Source: Sphingomonas sp. (lineage in GTDB: Bacteria > Pseudomonadota > Alphaproteobacteria > Sphingomonadales > Sphingomonadaceae). Taken from it: a stretch of DNA of 64,000 nucleotides. Every line of letters begins with the position of its first letter. Position 1 is the first letter of the stretch. Below are positions 1-9,327 of this stretch, piece after piece. The translations under genes and the position numbers were made by a program. The stretch is from assembly GCF_019635515.1 (NCBI RefSeq), contig NZ_JAHBZI010000001.1, positions 1,488,001 through 1,552,000 on the forward strand, read 5' to 3'. Below the pieces are notes generated by a model. That model had not been told where the DNA came from, searched no databases, and saw only the letters and a program-made list of their open reading frames with translations.

Positions 1-1
1 G

Positions 2-73
2 ATTGCTTACGAAAGCGGTGACAATATCCATGGGACCGGCGGGACTTTCTGTCGGGTGACCATCTTGCGGTGA
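2..73 (+). CDS. possible 3' end of an upstream ORF (partial)
   Basis: An open frame enters from the left edge and stops at TGA 71-73. It encodes about 23 residues ending in GGTFCRVTILR. That tail resembles the last strand of a histidine-kinase ATPase domain, which usually ends in GGTxFxxxLP-like sequence, but the fragment is too short to assign. No start lies inside the window. It could equally be chance open frame upstream of trkA. Confidence 0.25.
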   Translation: MAYESGDNIHGTGGTFCRVTILR

Positions 74-244
74 TCTCTAATCGTGGACGACGGGCCATGA
101 ACCGAGTTCGCGGTCAACCCGCAGGTCCATTCTTTGATCCGATCGTCGCACAACCAGCCCGAGATCCCGGCCGACAGCCCTGTAATCCTGACAGCCGCTC
201 ATCTAATGACCGCCCGCGGGGTTGTCGGAACTGGAGATGCGTGC

Positions 245-1621
245 ATGCGAGTAGTGATCTGTGGGGCCGGTCAGGTCGGCACCACCATTGCGCGCCATCT
301 CGCGTCCGAAGGTATCAACGTCACGGTCATCGACATTGACGCGGATCAGATCCGCCGGGTCGACGAAAGCTACGATGTTCGCGGCGTGCTGGGGCATGGT
401 TCCCATCCCAGCGCGCTGGACAAGGCCGGCGCGCGGGGCGCCGACATGCTGATCGCCGTGACCCGCTCCGACGAGGTCAATATGGTGGCCTGCCAGGTCG
501 CCTATTCGCTGTTCAAGGTGAAGCGCCGCGTCGCCCGGTTGCGGCACACCGGTTATCTCGCGCAGGACAAGACCGGCCTGTATGCGGCCGAGCACCTGCC
601 GATCGACGTCATCATCTCGCCCGAGATCGAGATCGCCGAGGGCATCGCGCACCGCCTTCGCACCCCAGGTGCTTTCGACATGGTGCCGATGGCGGACGGC
701 AAGGTCGAACTGCTCGGCATTCACGCCGATCGCGCGGACTGTGCGCTGATCGGGCGCCGCTTCGGCGAGTTAGCCGAAGTATCCGGAATGACGGTCGCGG
801 CTGTGGTGCGGAGCGAACGCTGCTTCGTGCCGGATGCCGATGACCGTCTGGAACTGGGCGACGACCTCTATGTGATCGCGCTGACGGATCGGGTCGAGGC
901 CGTGATGGCGGCGTTCGGCCACCGCGAGCGGATCGCGCGCCGGGTCATCATCATTGGTGCAGGCAACATCGGGCTCCACTTGGCACGCGGCCTGAGCCAG
1001 TCATCGCCCCGCATCGACATCAAGGTGATCGAGCAGGACACGGCGCGCGCGGAACATGCCGCCCGCGAACTCGGCACTGCCGCCGTGGTGCTCCGCGGGG
1101 ACGTCCTGGATCGCGACGTCCAGGAACAGGCACAGGTTGCGACCGCCGACACAATCGTCGCGGTGACCAACGACGATGAAACCAATGTCTTCGCGTCGGT
1201 CCTCGCGAAACGGGCCGGATGTCGCCGCGCCATCACGTTGGTGAACAAGCGTTCCTACGAAGGGCTTATTCCGACGCTCGGCATCGACGCCGTCGTTAGT
1301 CCCAGCGCCGTGACCATCTCGACCGTGCTTCGGCATGTCCGCCACGGCGCCATCATGGCGCTTTACACGCTGCGCGAAGATTTTGGCGAAGTGATCGAGG
1401 CTCAGATCGGTCCGGACTCGAAGCTGCTGCGTCGACCCATTGATGCGCTTGGTCTGCCACAGGGGATGCGGATCGGCGCGGTTGTTCGCGATGGCGAGGC
1501 GATGATCGCGACCGGTAGCACGGAGCTTCAGACGGGGGACCGTGTGGTGGCGCTGGTCACCTACAACGCCCTGCGGCTCGCGGAATCGCTGTTGGGCGGC
1601 GGCAAGCGGACGGCGGCATGA
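245..1621 (+). CDS. trkA: Trk potassium transport regulatory subunit TrkA
   Basis: Cytoplasmic NAD(H)-binding gating subunit of the Trk K+ uptake system, 458 aa. The protein has two Rossmann RCK-N domains: one opens at residue 1 with MRVVICGAGQVG and the second has IIIGAGNIGLHLAR near residue 235. Each is followed by an RCK-C lobe, the usual tandem TrkA architecture and length. The frame is open upstream to 134, but I chose ATG 245 because the Rossmann strand begins immediately there, as in the family. The stop overlaps the trkH start (ATGA at 1618-1621), so the pair is probably translationally coupled. TrkA is expected to bind the membrane subunit TrkH and gate it in response to nucleotides. 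Confidence 0.95.
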   Translation: MRVVICGAGQVGTTIARHLASEGINVTVIDIDADQIRRVDESYDVRGVLGHGSHPSALDKAGARGADMLIAVTRSDEVNMVACQVAYSLFKVKRRVARLRHTGYLAQDKTGLYAAEHLPIDVIISPEIEIAEGIAHRLRTPGAFDMVPMADGKVELLGIHADRADCALIGRRFGELAEVSGMTVAAVVRSERCFVPDADDRLELGDDLYVIALTDRVEAVMAAFGHRERIARRVIIIGAGNIGLHLARGLSQSSPRIDIKVIEQDTARAEHAARELGTAAVVLRGDVLDRDVQEQAQVATADTIVAVTNDDETNVFASVLAKRAGCRRAITLVNKRSYEGLIPTLGIDAVVSPSAVTISTVLRHVRHGAIMALYTLREDFGEVIEAQIGPDSKLLRRPIDALGLPQGMRIGAVVRDGEAMIATGSTELQTGDRVVALVTYNALRLAESLLGGGKRTAA

Positions 1622-3117
1622 GCAGCGCGCTCGCCGGCCCGGTTACGAACGCGCCGAGAACCGGACAGCTGCGGCCGGTAGCCTATCTGGTCGGCCAGGT
1701 CCTGCTCGCGACTGCGGCGATGATGGTGTTCCCGCTGATCGTCGATGTGGTGCAGCACAACCCGGACTGGCAGGCGTTCGCCGTGGCAACGGGTTTGTCC
1801 AGCGCCGTCGGCGGGCTGCTGTCCTGGTGGGGACGCGGCACGGTGGCGAGCGGCCTTACCTTGCGACAGGCTTTCCTGCTGACGCCGGTGAGCTGGTTCA
1901 GCGTCTGCGCGGTCAGCGCGCTGCCGTTCTACTTCGCGCGCTATGGTATCGTCGCCGGAAGTGCCGCCGATGCCTTTTTCGAGGCGGCCTCCGGTATCAC
2001 GACGACGGGCGCCACCGTGCTGTCGGGGCTGGAGCAGGCACCGCCGGGAATGCTGCTGTGGCGCGCGCTGCTGCAATGGATGGGCGGCATCGGGATCATC
2101 GCGACTGCGATCGCAATCCTTCCGGCGCTTGGCATCGGCGGGATGCAGCTGTTCCGCACCGAATCGTCCGATCGTTCGGAAAAGGTGATGCCACGCGTTC
2201 GCCAGATCGCCTGGGCGATCACCGCGGTCTATGTCGGGCTGACCGGCTTGGCGGCGATCGTCTACTGGCTGGCGGGGATGACCCCGTTCGATGCGGTGGC
2301 GCATGGATTGAGTTCGGTCGCGACCGGCGGGTTCTCGACATCGGACAGGTCGTTCGGCGCCTGGGAGGCCAATGGCATCCAGTGGTTTGCCACGCTGTTC
2401 ATGCTGTCTGGCAGCATTCCCTTCGTCCTGTATGTTCGCCTTATTGCCGGTGATCGCAGTGCGATCTGGGATCGGCAGGTGCGAACGCTGCTGCTCTGTC
2501 TGACCGTGATCATCGGTTTGTTGGGCAGCTATCTCGCTGTCACCGGCCAGTATCCGCTGGAACCTGCCTTCCGTCACGCCGCGTTCAACGTCGTTTCGGT
2601 AGTGACGACCACAGGGTTCGCCACAACCGACTACACGCTGTGGGGCAATGTCGTGATCGGACTGTTCTTCGGTCTGACCTTCATAGGCGGGTGCACCGGT
2701 TCCACCTCGGGCGGGATCAAGATCTTTCGTTTCGAGGTGATGGCGGTGATGCTGCGCACCCATTTTCTGCGGCTGATCTATCCGCGCGGTGTGTTTCCGC
2801 GATCCTATGGTGCCCGGCAACTCGACGATGAGGTCGTCAATTCGGTCGTCGCCTTCTTCGCCGTCTTCTTTCTCTGCTACGCCGCGCTCACGATCTCGCT
2901 GATGGCGTTGAACCTCGATTTCATCACGAGCGCCAGCGGCGCGGCGACAGCCCTCGCGAATGTCGGCCCTGGGCTTGGGGATATCATCGGTCCAGCCGGC
3001 AACTTCGCCAGCCTTCCGGCCGCGGCCAAGTGGCTGCTCGGCGTAGCGATGCTCCTCGGCCGGCTCGAACTGTTCACGGTGCTGGTGCTGTTCATTCCAC
3101 GGTTCTGGCGCGGGTAA
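1618..3117 (+). CDS. trkH: TrkH family potassium uptake protein
   Basis: Inner-membrane K+-translocating subunit, 499 aa, with many hydrophobic segments. The pore-loop repeats typical of the SKT superfamily are visible: TTTGATVLSGLE, SVATGGFST, TTTGFATTDYT and GCTGSTSGGIKIFR, each with the filter glycine. The start ATG overlaps the trkA stop by 4 bp. The 3' end lies 5 bp from the end of the convergent antiporter operon. It should form a complex with TrkA from the adjacent gene and drive K+ accumulation. Confidence 0.95.
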   Translation: MSSALAGPVTNAPRTGQLRPVAYLVGQVLLATAAMMVFPLIVDVVQHNPDWQAFAVATGLSSAVGGLLSWWGRGTVASGLTLRQAFLLTPVSWFSVCAVSALPFYFARYGIVAGSAADAFFEAASGITTTGATVLSGLEQAPPGMLLWRALLQWMGGIGIIATAIAILPALGIGGMQLFRTESSDRSEKVMPRVRQIAWAITAVYVGLTGLAAIVYWLAGMTPFDAVAHGLSSVATGGFSTSDRSFGAWEANGIQWFATLFMLSGSIPFVLYVRLIAGDRSAIWDRQVRTLLLCLTVIIGLLGSYLAVTGQYPLEPAFRHAAFNVVSVVTTTGFATTDYTLWGNVVIGLFFGLTFIGGCTGSTSGGIKIFRFEVMAVMLRTHFLRLIYPRGVFPRSYGARQLDDEVVNSVVAFFAVFFLCYAALTISLMALNLDFITSASGAATALANVGPGLGDIIGPAGNFASLPAAAKWLLGVAMLLGRLELFTVLVLFIPRFWRG

Positions 3118-3122
3118 TCGCC

Positions 3123-3533
3123 TCAGGTCTCGGCAACACCCGTTTCGCTGTCGGTGTCGCCGGCGAAGGTCGCCCAGTCGGTGTCGGCGCCCGGCCGGGG
3201 CGGATCGCCGGCCGGACCGAACCGCTCGCCATCGATATGGCGGCGGGCGCGATGCAAATGCGCCTTAGCGATCATGTTCGCGGCGATCGGCGCGGTCAAG
3301 AACAGGAACAGCGTGATCAACAGTTCGTGCGCGGACCATGTCCCCTGCACGAGCGTGAAGAACAGCATCGACGCGATCAACAGCGCGCCGAGCCCCAATG
3401 TGGTCGCTTTGGTCGGCCCGTGCAGCCGCTCCATGATCGACGGCAGGCGCACCAGCCCCCAGCTGCCGATCAGCGCGAACGCACCGCCGAGCACGACCAG
3501 CGCGGCGATCAACAGTTCGACCACCGCGATCAT
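3123..3533 (-). CDS. mnhG: Mrp/Pha cation:proton antiporter subunit G
   Basis: 136-aa membrane protein of the PhaG/MnhG/YufB family, with three hydrophobic helices and the family block GSWGLVRLPSIMERLHGPTKATTLG. The C-terminal 45 residues are hydrophilic and charged. A longer frame runs upstream, but the start at 3533 gives the family N-terminus MIAVVELL and overlaps the mnhF stop (ATGA). It is the last gene of the six-gene operon. The subunit is part of the hetero-oligomeric Na+ or K+/H+ antiporter in the inner membrane. Confidence 0.9.
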   Translation of the reverse strand: MIAVVELLIAALVVLGGAFALIGSWGLVRLPSIMERLHGPTKATTLGLGALLIASMLFFTLVQGTWSAHELLITLFLFLTAPIAANMIAKAHLHRARRHIDGERFGPAGDPPRPGADTDWATFAGDTDSETGVAET

Positions 3534-3799
3534 TCGACGATGTCCCCGCGCAGCACGAACTTGCAATAAGCGGTGGTGCCGACGAAGCCGACCATCGCCA
3601 GCAGCAGCGCCGCCTCGAAATAGGTCTGCGTCGCATAGCGGATGCCGATCAGCACGATCAGCCCGATCGCGTTGATGACCATCGTGTCGAGCGCCACCAC
3701 CCGGTCGCTGATTGTCGGTCCGCGCAGCAGACGCCAGAGATTGAGCACCAGCGCGAGGCCGACGCAGGCGAAAGCGATGGTGAGTGCGGCGGCGATCAT
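3530..3799 (-). CDS. mnhF: Mrp/Pha cation:proton antiporter subunit F
   Basis: 89-aa protein with three predicted transmembrane helices. The MnhF/PhaF hallmark region LLRGPTISDRVVALDTMVINAIGL is present, including the conserved DR and D residues. It overlaps mnhE at its start and mnhG at its stop by 4 bp each, so translation is coupled along the operon. It is a structural subunit of the Mrp complex and has no known enzymatic activity alone. Confidence 0.92.
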   Translation of the reverse strand: MIAAALTIAFACVGLALVLNLWRLLRGPTISDRVVALDTMVINAIGLIVLIGIRYATQTYFEAALLLAMVGFVGTTAYCKFVLRGDIVE

Positions 3800-4287
3800 G
3801 CGAAAATCCGTGCCAGCCGCGCCTCGTAACGCTGCTTGATCCGCGCGACCTCGGCGGCCGGATCGGCGACGTCGAGTGCGTGGACGAGCAGGTGCCGCCC
3901 GCCGGCCGAGGTATCAGCACTCACCGTGCCGGGCGTCAGGCTGATCGTGCCGGCCAGCATTGTCAGCGCCTCAGGACTGGTGAGCTCAACCGGCACCACC
4001 AACCAGGCCGGACGCAGCGCGGCATTGCGGCGGAACAGGATCAGCCAGGCGATCTGGAAGTTCGCCACGACGATATCGTAGAGCACGATCGCCAGATACG
4101 CCGCCATCGCGCGTCCGAACCGCAGCCGTGGCCGGTTGGGCCAGAAGGCGGCGGTGAAGATGGGCAACACGATGCCGAACCCAGCCCCTAACAGGATGCT
4201 GCCCACCGTCACGCTGTTCGAGATCAGCAGCCAGACTACGCCCAACAGGATGCTGAGGGCGGGATGCGGGAGCAGCCGGCGGATCAT
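3796..4287 (-). CDS. mnhE: Mrp/Pha cation:proton antiporter subunit E
   Basis: 163-aa MnhE/PhaE family membrane protein. The N-terminal helices are followed by the conserved sequence DIVVANFQIAWLIL and the C-terminal TMLAGTISLTPGTVSAD motif characteristic of subunit E. The start at 4287 gives MIRRLLPHPALSI and overlaps the end of mnhD. The reading frame stays open far upstream, antisense-free but out of the mnhD frame, so the longer version is not credible. Part of the coupled C-D-E-F-G series. Confidence 0.92.
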   Translation of the reverse strand: MIRRLLPHPALSILLGVVWLLISNSVTVGSILLGAGFGIVLPIFTAAFWPNRPRLRFGRAMAAYLAIVLYDIVVANFQIAWLILFRRNAALRPAWLVVPVELTSPEALTMLAGTISLTPGTVSADTSAGGRHLLVHALDVADPAAEVARIKQRYEARLARIFA

Positions 4288-5798
4288 CGGTCGCCTCCCA
4301 GCACGGCGGCGACGTAGCGATCGGGTGCGAAGATCTGCGCGGCTGCCGCCTCGGTCTGGCGGGTGCCCCAACCGGCCGCGAGGGTCAGCGCGGCAAGCAC
4401 AACGATCGTTGCCGCTGGCGCGATCAGGCCGCCATGATCGCGCTCGAGCGGATGGAACGGCGCATCGGTCGGTGCGGGCTTCCAGAACACCAGGCTGCCT
4501 GTCCGCGCAAAGCCGACAACGCCGATAAACGTGGTGATCAGGATCACCGTCCAGATGACCCCACGCGCGGCCTCCCCGGTGGTCTGGAGGATGAACAGCT
4601 TGCCGACGAAACCCGACAGCGGCGGAAGGCCCACCGCTGCGATCGCCGTCAGCATAAACAGCGCGGCGACGGCCTCCTGCCCCATGAAGCGCGGGCTGGG
4701 CACCGCCAGGTCGGCATATTCGCCGCGCCGGCGCCGCAGCACGTCGGCGACCAGGAACAATGCGGCACCCGCGAAAATCGCGTGAACCATGTAGAACAGC
4801 GCCGCAGCCATCGCCTCGCGCTGCCACGCGCCGACCGCCAGCAGCAGCGTGCCGGTCGAGCCGACCACCGCGAATGCCGCCTGTTCGCGGATCGATTTCG
4901 CCGCCAGCACGCCGACGAAGCCGATCGCCGCGGTAAGGATCGCGGCCGGGGTCAGCCACGGCGCGGGCACCCATGCTGCCGCGCCGGCTTCGGCCCCGAA
5001 CACCAGCGGCACGACCCGGATCAGCGCGTAGACGCCGACCTTGGTCATGATCGCGAACAGGGCCGCCACCGCCGGCGCGGTCGCGATATAGGTCCGCGGC
5101 AGCCACAAATGCAGCGGCACGACCGCCGCCTTGAGCAGGAATACCGTCACCAGCATCAGCCCGGCGGCGCGCAACAGCCCCCCGTCCGCCGCCGGCACCT
5201 GCGCCGCCCGGACGGCCATGTCCGCCATGTTGAGCGTTCCGGTCAGGGTGTAGAGCATCGCCAGCGCGATCAGGAACAGCGACGACCCCACGATGTTGAC
5301 GACGACATAGGCGACGCCGGCCTTCAGCCGCGCCGGCCCCTGGCCGTGCAGCATCAACCCGTAGGAGGCGATCAGCAGCACCTCGAAGAATACGAACAGG
5401 TTGAACAGATCGCCGGTCAGGAAGGCGCCGTTCAGCCCCATCAGCTGGAAATGGAACAGCGGATGGAAATGCCAGCCCTTGCGGTCGAGCTTCGTCAGCA
5501 GCGCGTGCGCCAGCACGATGCAGGCGAGCAACGCTGCGCAGACGAGCATGATCGCGGCCAGCCGGTCGCCGACCAGCACGATGCCGAACGGTGCGATCCA
5601 GCCGCCCATCGCATAGCTGCGGATCGCATCGTCCTGCGCCTGCACCAGAAGCGCGACAGCAGCGGCCAGCATCGCGGCGGCACCGGCAACCGAGATCGCC
5701 ATCGATAGCCGGTGCCGCCGCCGGTAGAACAGCAGCGTCAGCGGCGCGACGATCGCCGGGATCAGGACCGGCAACACCAGCAAGCCGGGGCCCGTCAT
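4284..5798 (-). CDS. mnhD: Mrp/Pha cation:proton antiporter subunit D
   Basis: 504-aa polytopic protein related to the NuoL/M/N proton-pumping subunits of complex I (proton_antipo_M family). It contains TKVGVYALIRV and GFVGVLAAKSIREQAAFAVVGSTG, around the conserved Lys and Glu residues of the proton path. The start ATG 5796-5798 overlaps the mnhC stop. Length fits MnhD (about 500 aa). With MnhA it is expected to form the ion-translocating core of the antiporter. Confidence 0.93.
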   Translation of the reverse strand: MTGPGLLVLPVLIPAIVAPLTLLFYRRRHRLSMAISVAGAAAMLAAAVALLVQAQDDAIRSYAMGGWIAPFGIVLVGDRLAAIMLVCAALLACIVLAHALLTKLDRKGWHFHPLFHFQLMGLNGAFLTGDLFNLFVFFEVLLIASYGLMLHGQGPARLKAGVAYVVVNIVGSSLFLIALAMLYTLTGTLNMADMAVRAAQVPAADGGLLRAAGLMLVTVFLLKAAVVPLHLWLPRTYIATAPAVAALFAIMTKVGVYALIRVVPLVFGAEAGAAAWVPAPWLTPAAILTAAIGFVGVLAAKSIREQAAFAVVGSTGTLLLAVGAWQREAMAAALFYMVHAIFAGAALFLVADVLRRRRGEYADLAVPSPRFMGQEAVAALFMLTAIAAVGLPPLSGFVGKLFILQTTGEAARGVIWTVILITTFIGVVGFARTGSLVFWKPAPTDAPFHPLERDHGGLIAPAATIVVLAALTLAAGWGTRQTEAAAAQIFAPDRYVAAVLGGDR

Positions 5799-6142
5799 GC
5801 CGTGTCCTCCGGGTCGGCATCGCCGTCGACGTGGTCGGACCCGCTTTCGAGAAAGCTGCGCAGCGACAGGATCACGGTCAATGCGGTCATGCCGAAGGTG
5901 ATAACGATCGCGGTCAGCACCAGCGCCTGCGGCAACGGATCGGTATGCTGGGCGACGTCCTTGCCCCAGATCGGCGGCTGGTCGACCACCAGCCCGCCGG
6001 CGGCGAACAGGAAGACGTTGACTGCGTAGGACAGCAGGGTCAGCCCCAGCACCACCTGGAACGTGCGCGCGCGCAGCGTCAGATAGATGCCGCCGACGAC
6101 CAGCACCCCGATCGCGCTCGCGACCAGCAATTCCATGGTCAT
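5795..6142 (-). CDS. mnhC: Mrp/Pha cation:proton antiporter subunit C
   Basis: 115-aa NuoK-like subunit with three transmembrane helices. The sequence VLGLTLLSYAVNVFLFAAGG and the following loop match MnhC/PhaC. Two possible starts occur, ATG 6142 (MTMELL) and ATG 6136 (MELL). The first overlaps the mnhA stop by 4 bp and was chosen for that reason. The 3' end overlaps mnhD. Confidence 0.92.
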   Translation of the reverse strand: MTMELLVASAIGVLVVGGIYLTLRARTFQVVLGLTLLSYAVNVFLFAAGGLVVDQPPIWGKDVAQHTDPLPQALVLTAIVITFGMTALTVILSLRSFLESGSDHVDGDADPEDTA

Positions 6143-8943
6143 GCCGCGTCCTCCCCGGTTTCGACGGCGCGCGCGGCGCGCTGGGCGACATGACTGAGCT
6201 GTGCGAGCGTCAGCAACACCGCGCCGACCACCACCAACGCCACGCCCAGGTCGAACAGGATCGCGGTCGCCAGCTCGACTTCGCCCACCAGCGGCACATG
6301 GACATAGCCGAACGCGCTGGTCAGGAACGGCCGCTCGAACACGAACGCGCCCGCACCCGTCGCCACCGCGATCAACACGCCCCAGCCGATCATCTGGTGC
6401 TCGCCGAAGCGGCGGCGCGCATCGGTCCAGTCGTAACCAGAGGCAAGGAACTGGAGCAGGATGGCGATGGCGAACAGCAATGCCGCAATGAACCCGCCAC
6501 CCGGCTGGTTATGACCGCGCAGGAAGATGTAGCTGCCGACCAGCAGCGTCAGCGGCAACAGGATGCGCGTCGCCATCACGAACATGACGGGATGCTGTTC
6601 AGGCGAATGCGGCGTATCCTCGCGCCACGCCCGCAACCGCCGCCCCGCCGCACCGCGCGCCGCGGTCTCCAGCAACGCGTAGATGACTAGGCCTGCGACG
6701 CCCAGCACGATGATCTCGCCCAAAGTGTCGAAGGCGCGGAAATCGACCAGCGTCACGTTGACGACGTTGGTGCCGCCGCCGCCGGAATAGCTGTTCGCCC
6801 AGTGAAACGCGCTGATCGGATTGGGCGGGCTGCGCCGCAGGAACGCCCAGGCCGCACTGCCGGCCAGCACCCCGCCGATGCCCGCGACCAAGCCGTCGCG
6901 CACGCGGTGTGACGTGGTGGACAGGCGCGGCGGGCGTTTGGGCATCATGTTCAGCGCCAGCAGCAGCAACAGGATCGTCACCACCTCGACCGCGATCTGG
7001 GTGAGCGCAAGGTCGGGGGCGGAGAAATGGACGAAGCCAAGCGCGATGACCAGCCCGACGACGCTGACCAGGATCAGCGCGACGAAGCGGCGGCGATGGC
7101 TGGCGACCACCGCCCCCGTCGCAACCACCAGCAGGGCCCACGCGACAAGGGCGACCGGCGTCGCCGGCAGCGACGGCCGCGTGCCTGGTCCGACCGGTGC
7201 GGTGACGATCGCTTCCACGCCCAGCACGATGATGACCGCGAAGGTCACGAACAGCGCACGCTGCAGCGACGGGGTGTGCAGCGCGGTCGTTATGCGCCGC
7301 GCGGCGGCGACCGCGCCTGCTACGCTCACGTCGAACAGCCGCTTCGCATCGGGCAGGGTGGCGCGGGCATGGGCCGCCGCCAGCGGTGCCAGCCGCCGCA
7401 ACAGTATCGCACCGGCGATCACCGCGATCAGGCTCGCGCCCAACGCCGGGTTGATCCCGTGCCAAAGCGCCAGATGCGTCTCGGGCGCGGGCCCGGCGAT
7501 CACCGCGCTTGCCACCGCCATCACCGCCGGCCCGGCGAGCGGCATCGGTAACAGTCCGATCGCCACCACCAGCGCCACCAGCATCACCGGCGGCAAAGTC
7601 ATCGCCGCGCCGGGCTCATGCGCCGGCTTGGGCGTCTCACCGCGTGCCCGTCCGAAATAGATCAGCACCGCATAACGCAGCGAATAGGCGACCGACAGCG
7701 TCGCCCCCACCACCGCCAGCAACGGCACGAGCCAGTCCTGTCCCGCCCAGCTTGTATGCAACGCCTGCTCGAGCATCATCTCCTTCGAGATGAACCCGTT
7801 AAGCGGCGGCAATCCCGCCATCGCTGCGGCGGCCAAGGTGCCCAGCACCGCGCTGACCGGCATCAGCCGCGCCAGCCTGCCCAGCCGGGTGATGTCGCGC
7901 GTGCCCGTTTCGTGGCCGATCGTGCCCGCGTTCATGAACAGCGCGGCCTTGAACGTGGCGTGGTTCAGGATGTGGAAGACTGCCGCCACCACCGCGACCG
8001 CGGTCGAGAAGCCCAGCAACATGACCATCAGCCCCAGCTGGCTGATCGTCGAATAGGCCAGGATGGCCTTCAGGTCGGTGCGGAAAAGCGCGACGGCCGC
8101 GCCGAACACCATCGTAACCAGCCCGGTGGTGGTGACAGCGTAGAAAAACGCGTCGGTCCCCGCCAGCACCGGCCACAGCCGGGCGATCAGGAGTACGCCC
8201 GCCTTCACCATCGTCGCCGAATGAAGATAGGCGCTGACCGGCGTCGGCGCCGCCATCGCGTGCGGCAACCAGAAATGGAAAGGGAACTGCGCCGATTTGG
8301 TGAAGCAGCCGATCAGGATCAGCGCCAGCATCGGCAGATAGAGCGGCGACGCCCGCACGATATCGCCGCGGGTCAGGATCGTCGCGAGGTCGTAGGATCC
8401 CGCCGCCTGTCCCAGCAGTACGAGCCCGGCGATCAGCGCTAGCCCGCCGCCGCCGGTCACCGCCAGCGCCATCCGCGCGCCCTGTCGCGCATCGGCCCGG
8501 TCGCGCCAGAAACCGATCAGCAGGAACGACGACAGGCTGGTCAGCTCCCAGAACACCAACGTCATCAGCACGTTGCCCGACAGGACGATCCCGACCATCG
8601 CCCCCTGGAACAGCATCAGGAACGCCAGGAACCGCCCGGTCGGCTCGGCCTTGCCGAGATAGCCGTGCGCATAGATGACGACGAGCAGCCCGATCCCCAG
8701 GATCAGCCCGGCGAAGAACAGCCCCAGCGGGTCGGCCATGATCGTCAGGTTCAGCCCCAGCGCCGGCACCCAGTCGATCGCGATGCGCTGCGACGGCTGG
8801 AACGCCTGCGCCACGACGATCGCCAGCCCCGCGCCGCTTGCCCCGCCCGCGACGAGGGTGTGGACGCCCCGCGACCGGGCAGACGCCGCCGCAATGGCAA
8901 GCGCCGCCACGAACGGCAGGAAGACGAGCAGGATGAGCAGCAA
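6139..8943 (-). CDS. mnhA: Mrp/Pha antiporter subunit A fused to subunit B
   Basis: 934-aa inner-membrane protein. Residues 1 to about 500 are a NuoL-like antiporter module, with MADPLGLFFAGLILGIGLLV near residue 70 and the KSAQFPFHFWLPHAM and HSATMVKAGV blocks. A MrpA-specific region follows. The last roughly 150 residues are the MnhB module (RILLPLTLLVGSYIFLRGHNQPGGGF). The A-B fusion defines group-2 Mrp systems such as Sinorhizobium Pha. The start is TTG at 8943, giving MLLILLVFLPF. No ATG lies nearby in frame, and AGAGG lies about 12 bases upstream. It is the first gene of the operon. The transported ion (Na+ or K+) cannot be read from sequence. Confidence 0.93.
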   Translation of the reverse strand: MLLILLVFLPFVAALAIAAASARSRGVHTLVAGGASGAGLAIVVAQAFQPSQRIAIDWVPALGLNLTIMADPLGLFFAGLILGIGLLVVIYAHGYLGKAEPTGRFLAFLMLFQGAMVGIVLSGNVLMTLVFWELTSLSSFLLIGFWRDRADARQGARMALAVTGGGGLALIAGLVLLGQAAGSYDLATILTRGDIVRASPLYLPMLALILIGCFTKSAQFPFHFWLPHAMAAPTPVSAYLHSATMVKAGVLLIARLWPVLAGTDAFFYAVTTTGLVTMVFGAAVALFRTDLKAILAYSTISQLGLMVMLLGFSTAVAVVAAVFHILNHATFKAALFMNAGTIGHETGTRDITRLGRLARLMPVSAVLGTLAAAAMAGLPPLNGFISKEMMLEQALHTSWAGQDWLVPLLAVVGATLSVAYSLRYAVLIYFGRARGETPKPAHEPGAAMTLPPVMLVALVVAIGLLPMPLAGPAVMAVASAVIAGPAPETHLALWHGINPALGASLIAVIAGAILLRRLAPLAAAHARATLPDAKRLFDVSVAGAVAAARRITTALHTPSLQRALFVTFAVIIVLGVEAIVTAPVGPGTRPSLPATPVALVAWALLVVATGAVVASHRRRFVALILVSVVGLVIALGFVHFSAPDLALTQIAVEVVTILLLLLALNMMPKRPPRLSTTSHRVRDGLVAGIGGVLAGSAAWAFLRRSPPNPISAFHWANSYSGGGGTNVVNVTLVDFRAFDTLGEIIVLGVAGLVIYALLETAARGAAGRRLRAWREDTPHSPEQHPVMFVMATRILLPLTLLVGSYIFLRGHNQPGGGFIAALLFAIAILLQFLASGYDWTDARRRFGEHQMIGWGVLIAVATGAGAFVFERPFLTSAFGYVHVPLVGEVELATAILFDLGVALVVVGAVLLTLAQLSHVAQRAARAVETGEDAA

Positions 8944-9327
8944 ACCGGTCCAAGCGCCTCTGCAGGAGCGATCGGCTCGGACGATACGCCGAATCGATCG
9001 TCGAGAGAATGGAATGCGCCAGCGGGCTGCCGCATGACATGCCTAGTCAGCCGGTCCGGCGATGTCACCCCTACGCCTTTTCGTAGCCAATTTTCGTCCT
9101 ATCGGCCACGTTGCGATGTTCTGTCGATTGACTGGCTCGGGTATCGAATATAGGCTGACTGCCAAGACGATGTGATGCTACAAAACTGCTACGTTCGACT
9201 AGACCAGCGCTAGATAAGGTGTTGATTTTGCTAGACGGATTTTCAGAAAGACCCCTCCCGTAGGGGTCACCATCCCGGGTCTTGCCGGGGATCGCACATT
9301 AGGCCGGTCACTGTCTGGCGGGTTTTC
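8944..9327. other. intergenic region between the Mrp operon and an orphan gene
   Basis: 384 bp with no convincing gene. It is visibly richer in A and T than its surroundings, especially 9100-9240. It should hold the promoter of the minus-strand Mrp operon at its left side and the terminator hairpin of the orphan gene at its right (9246-9268). Several short frames read across it from the antiporter antisense strand, but none shows a ribosome-binding site or family features. Confidence 0.5.
9246..9268 (-). terminator. hairpin downstream of the orphan gene
   Basis: A perfect 7-bp stem, GACCCCT/AGGGGTC with a 5-nt loop, is followed on the minus strand by TTTC. It lies about 60 bp beyond the stop of the minus-strand gene at 9328 and is oriented to terminate it. 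The U-tract is short. Confidence 0.5.

Noticed and set aside
81..92. Alternative upstream starts for trkA at 134 or earlier
   Set aside because: The extra 37 residues have no Rossmann or other features. The nucleotide-binding fold begins exactly at ATG 245.
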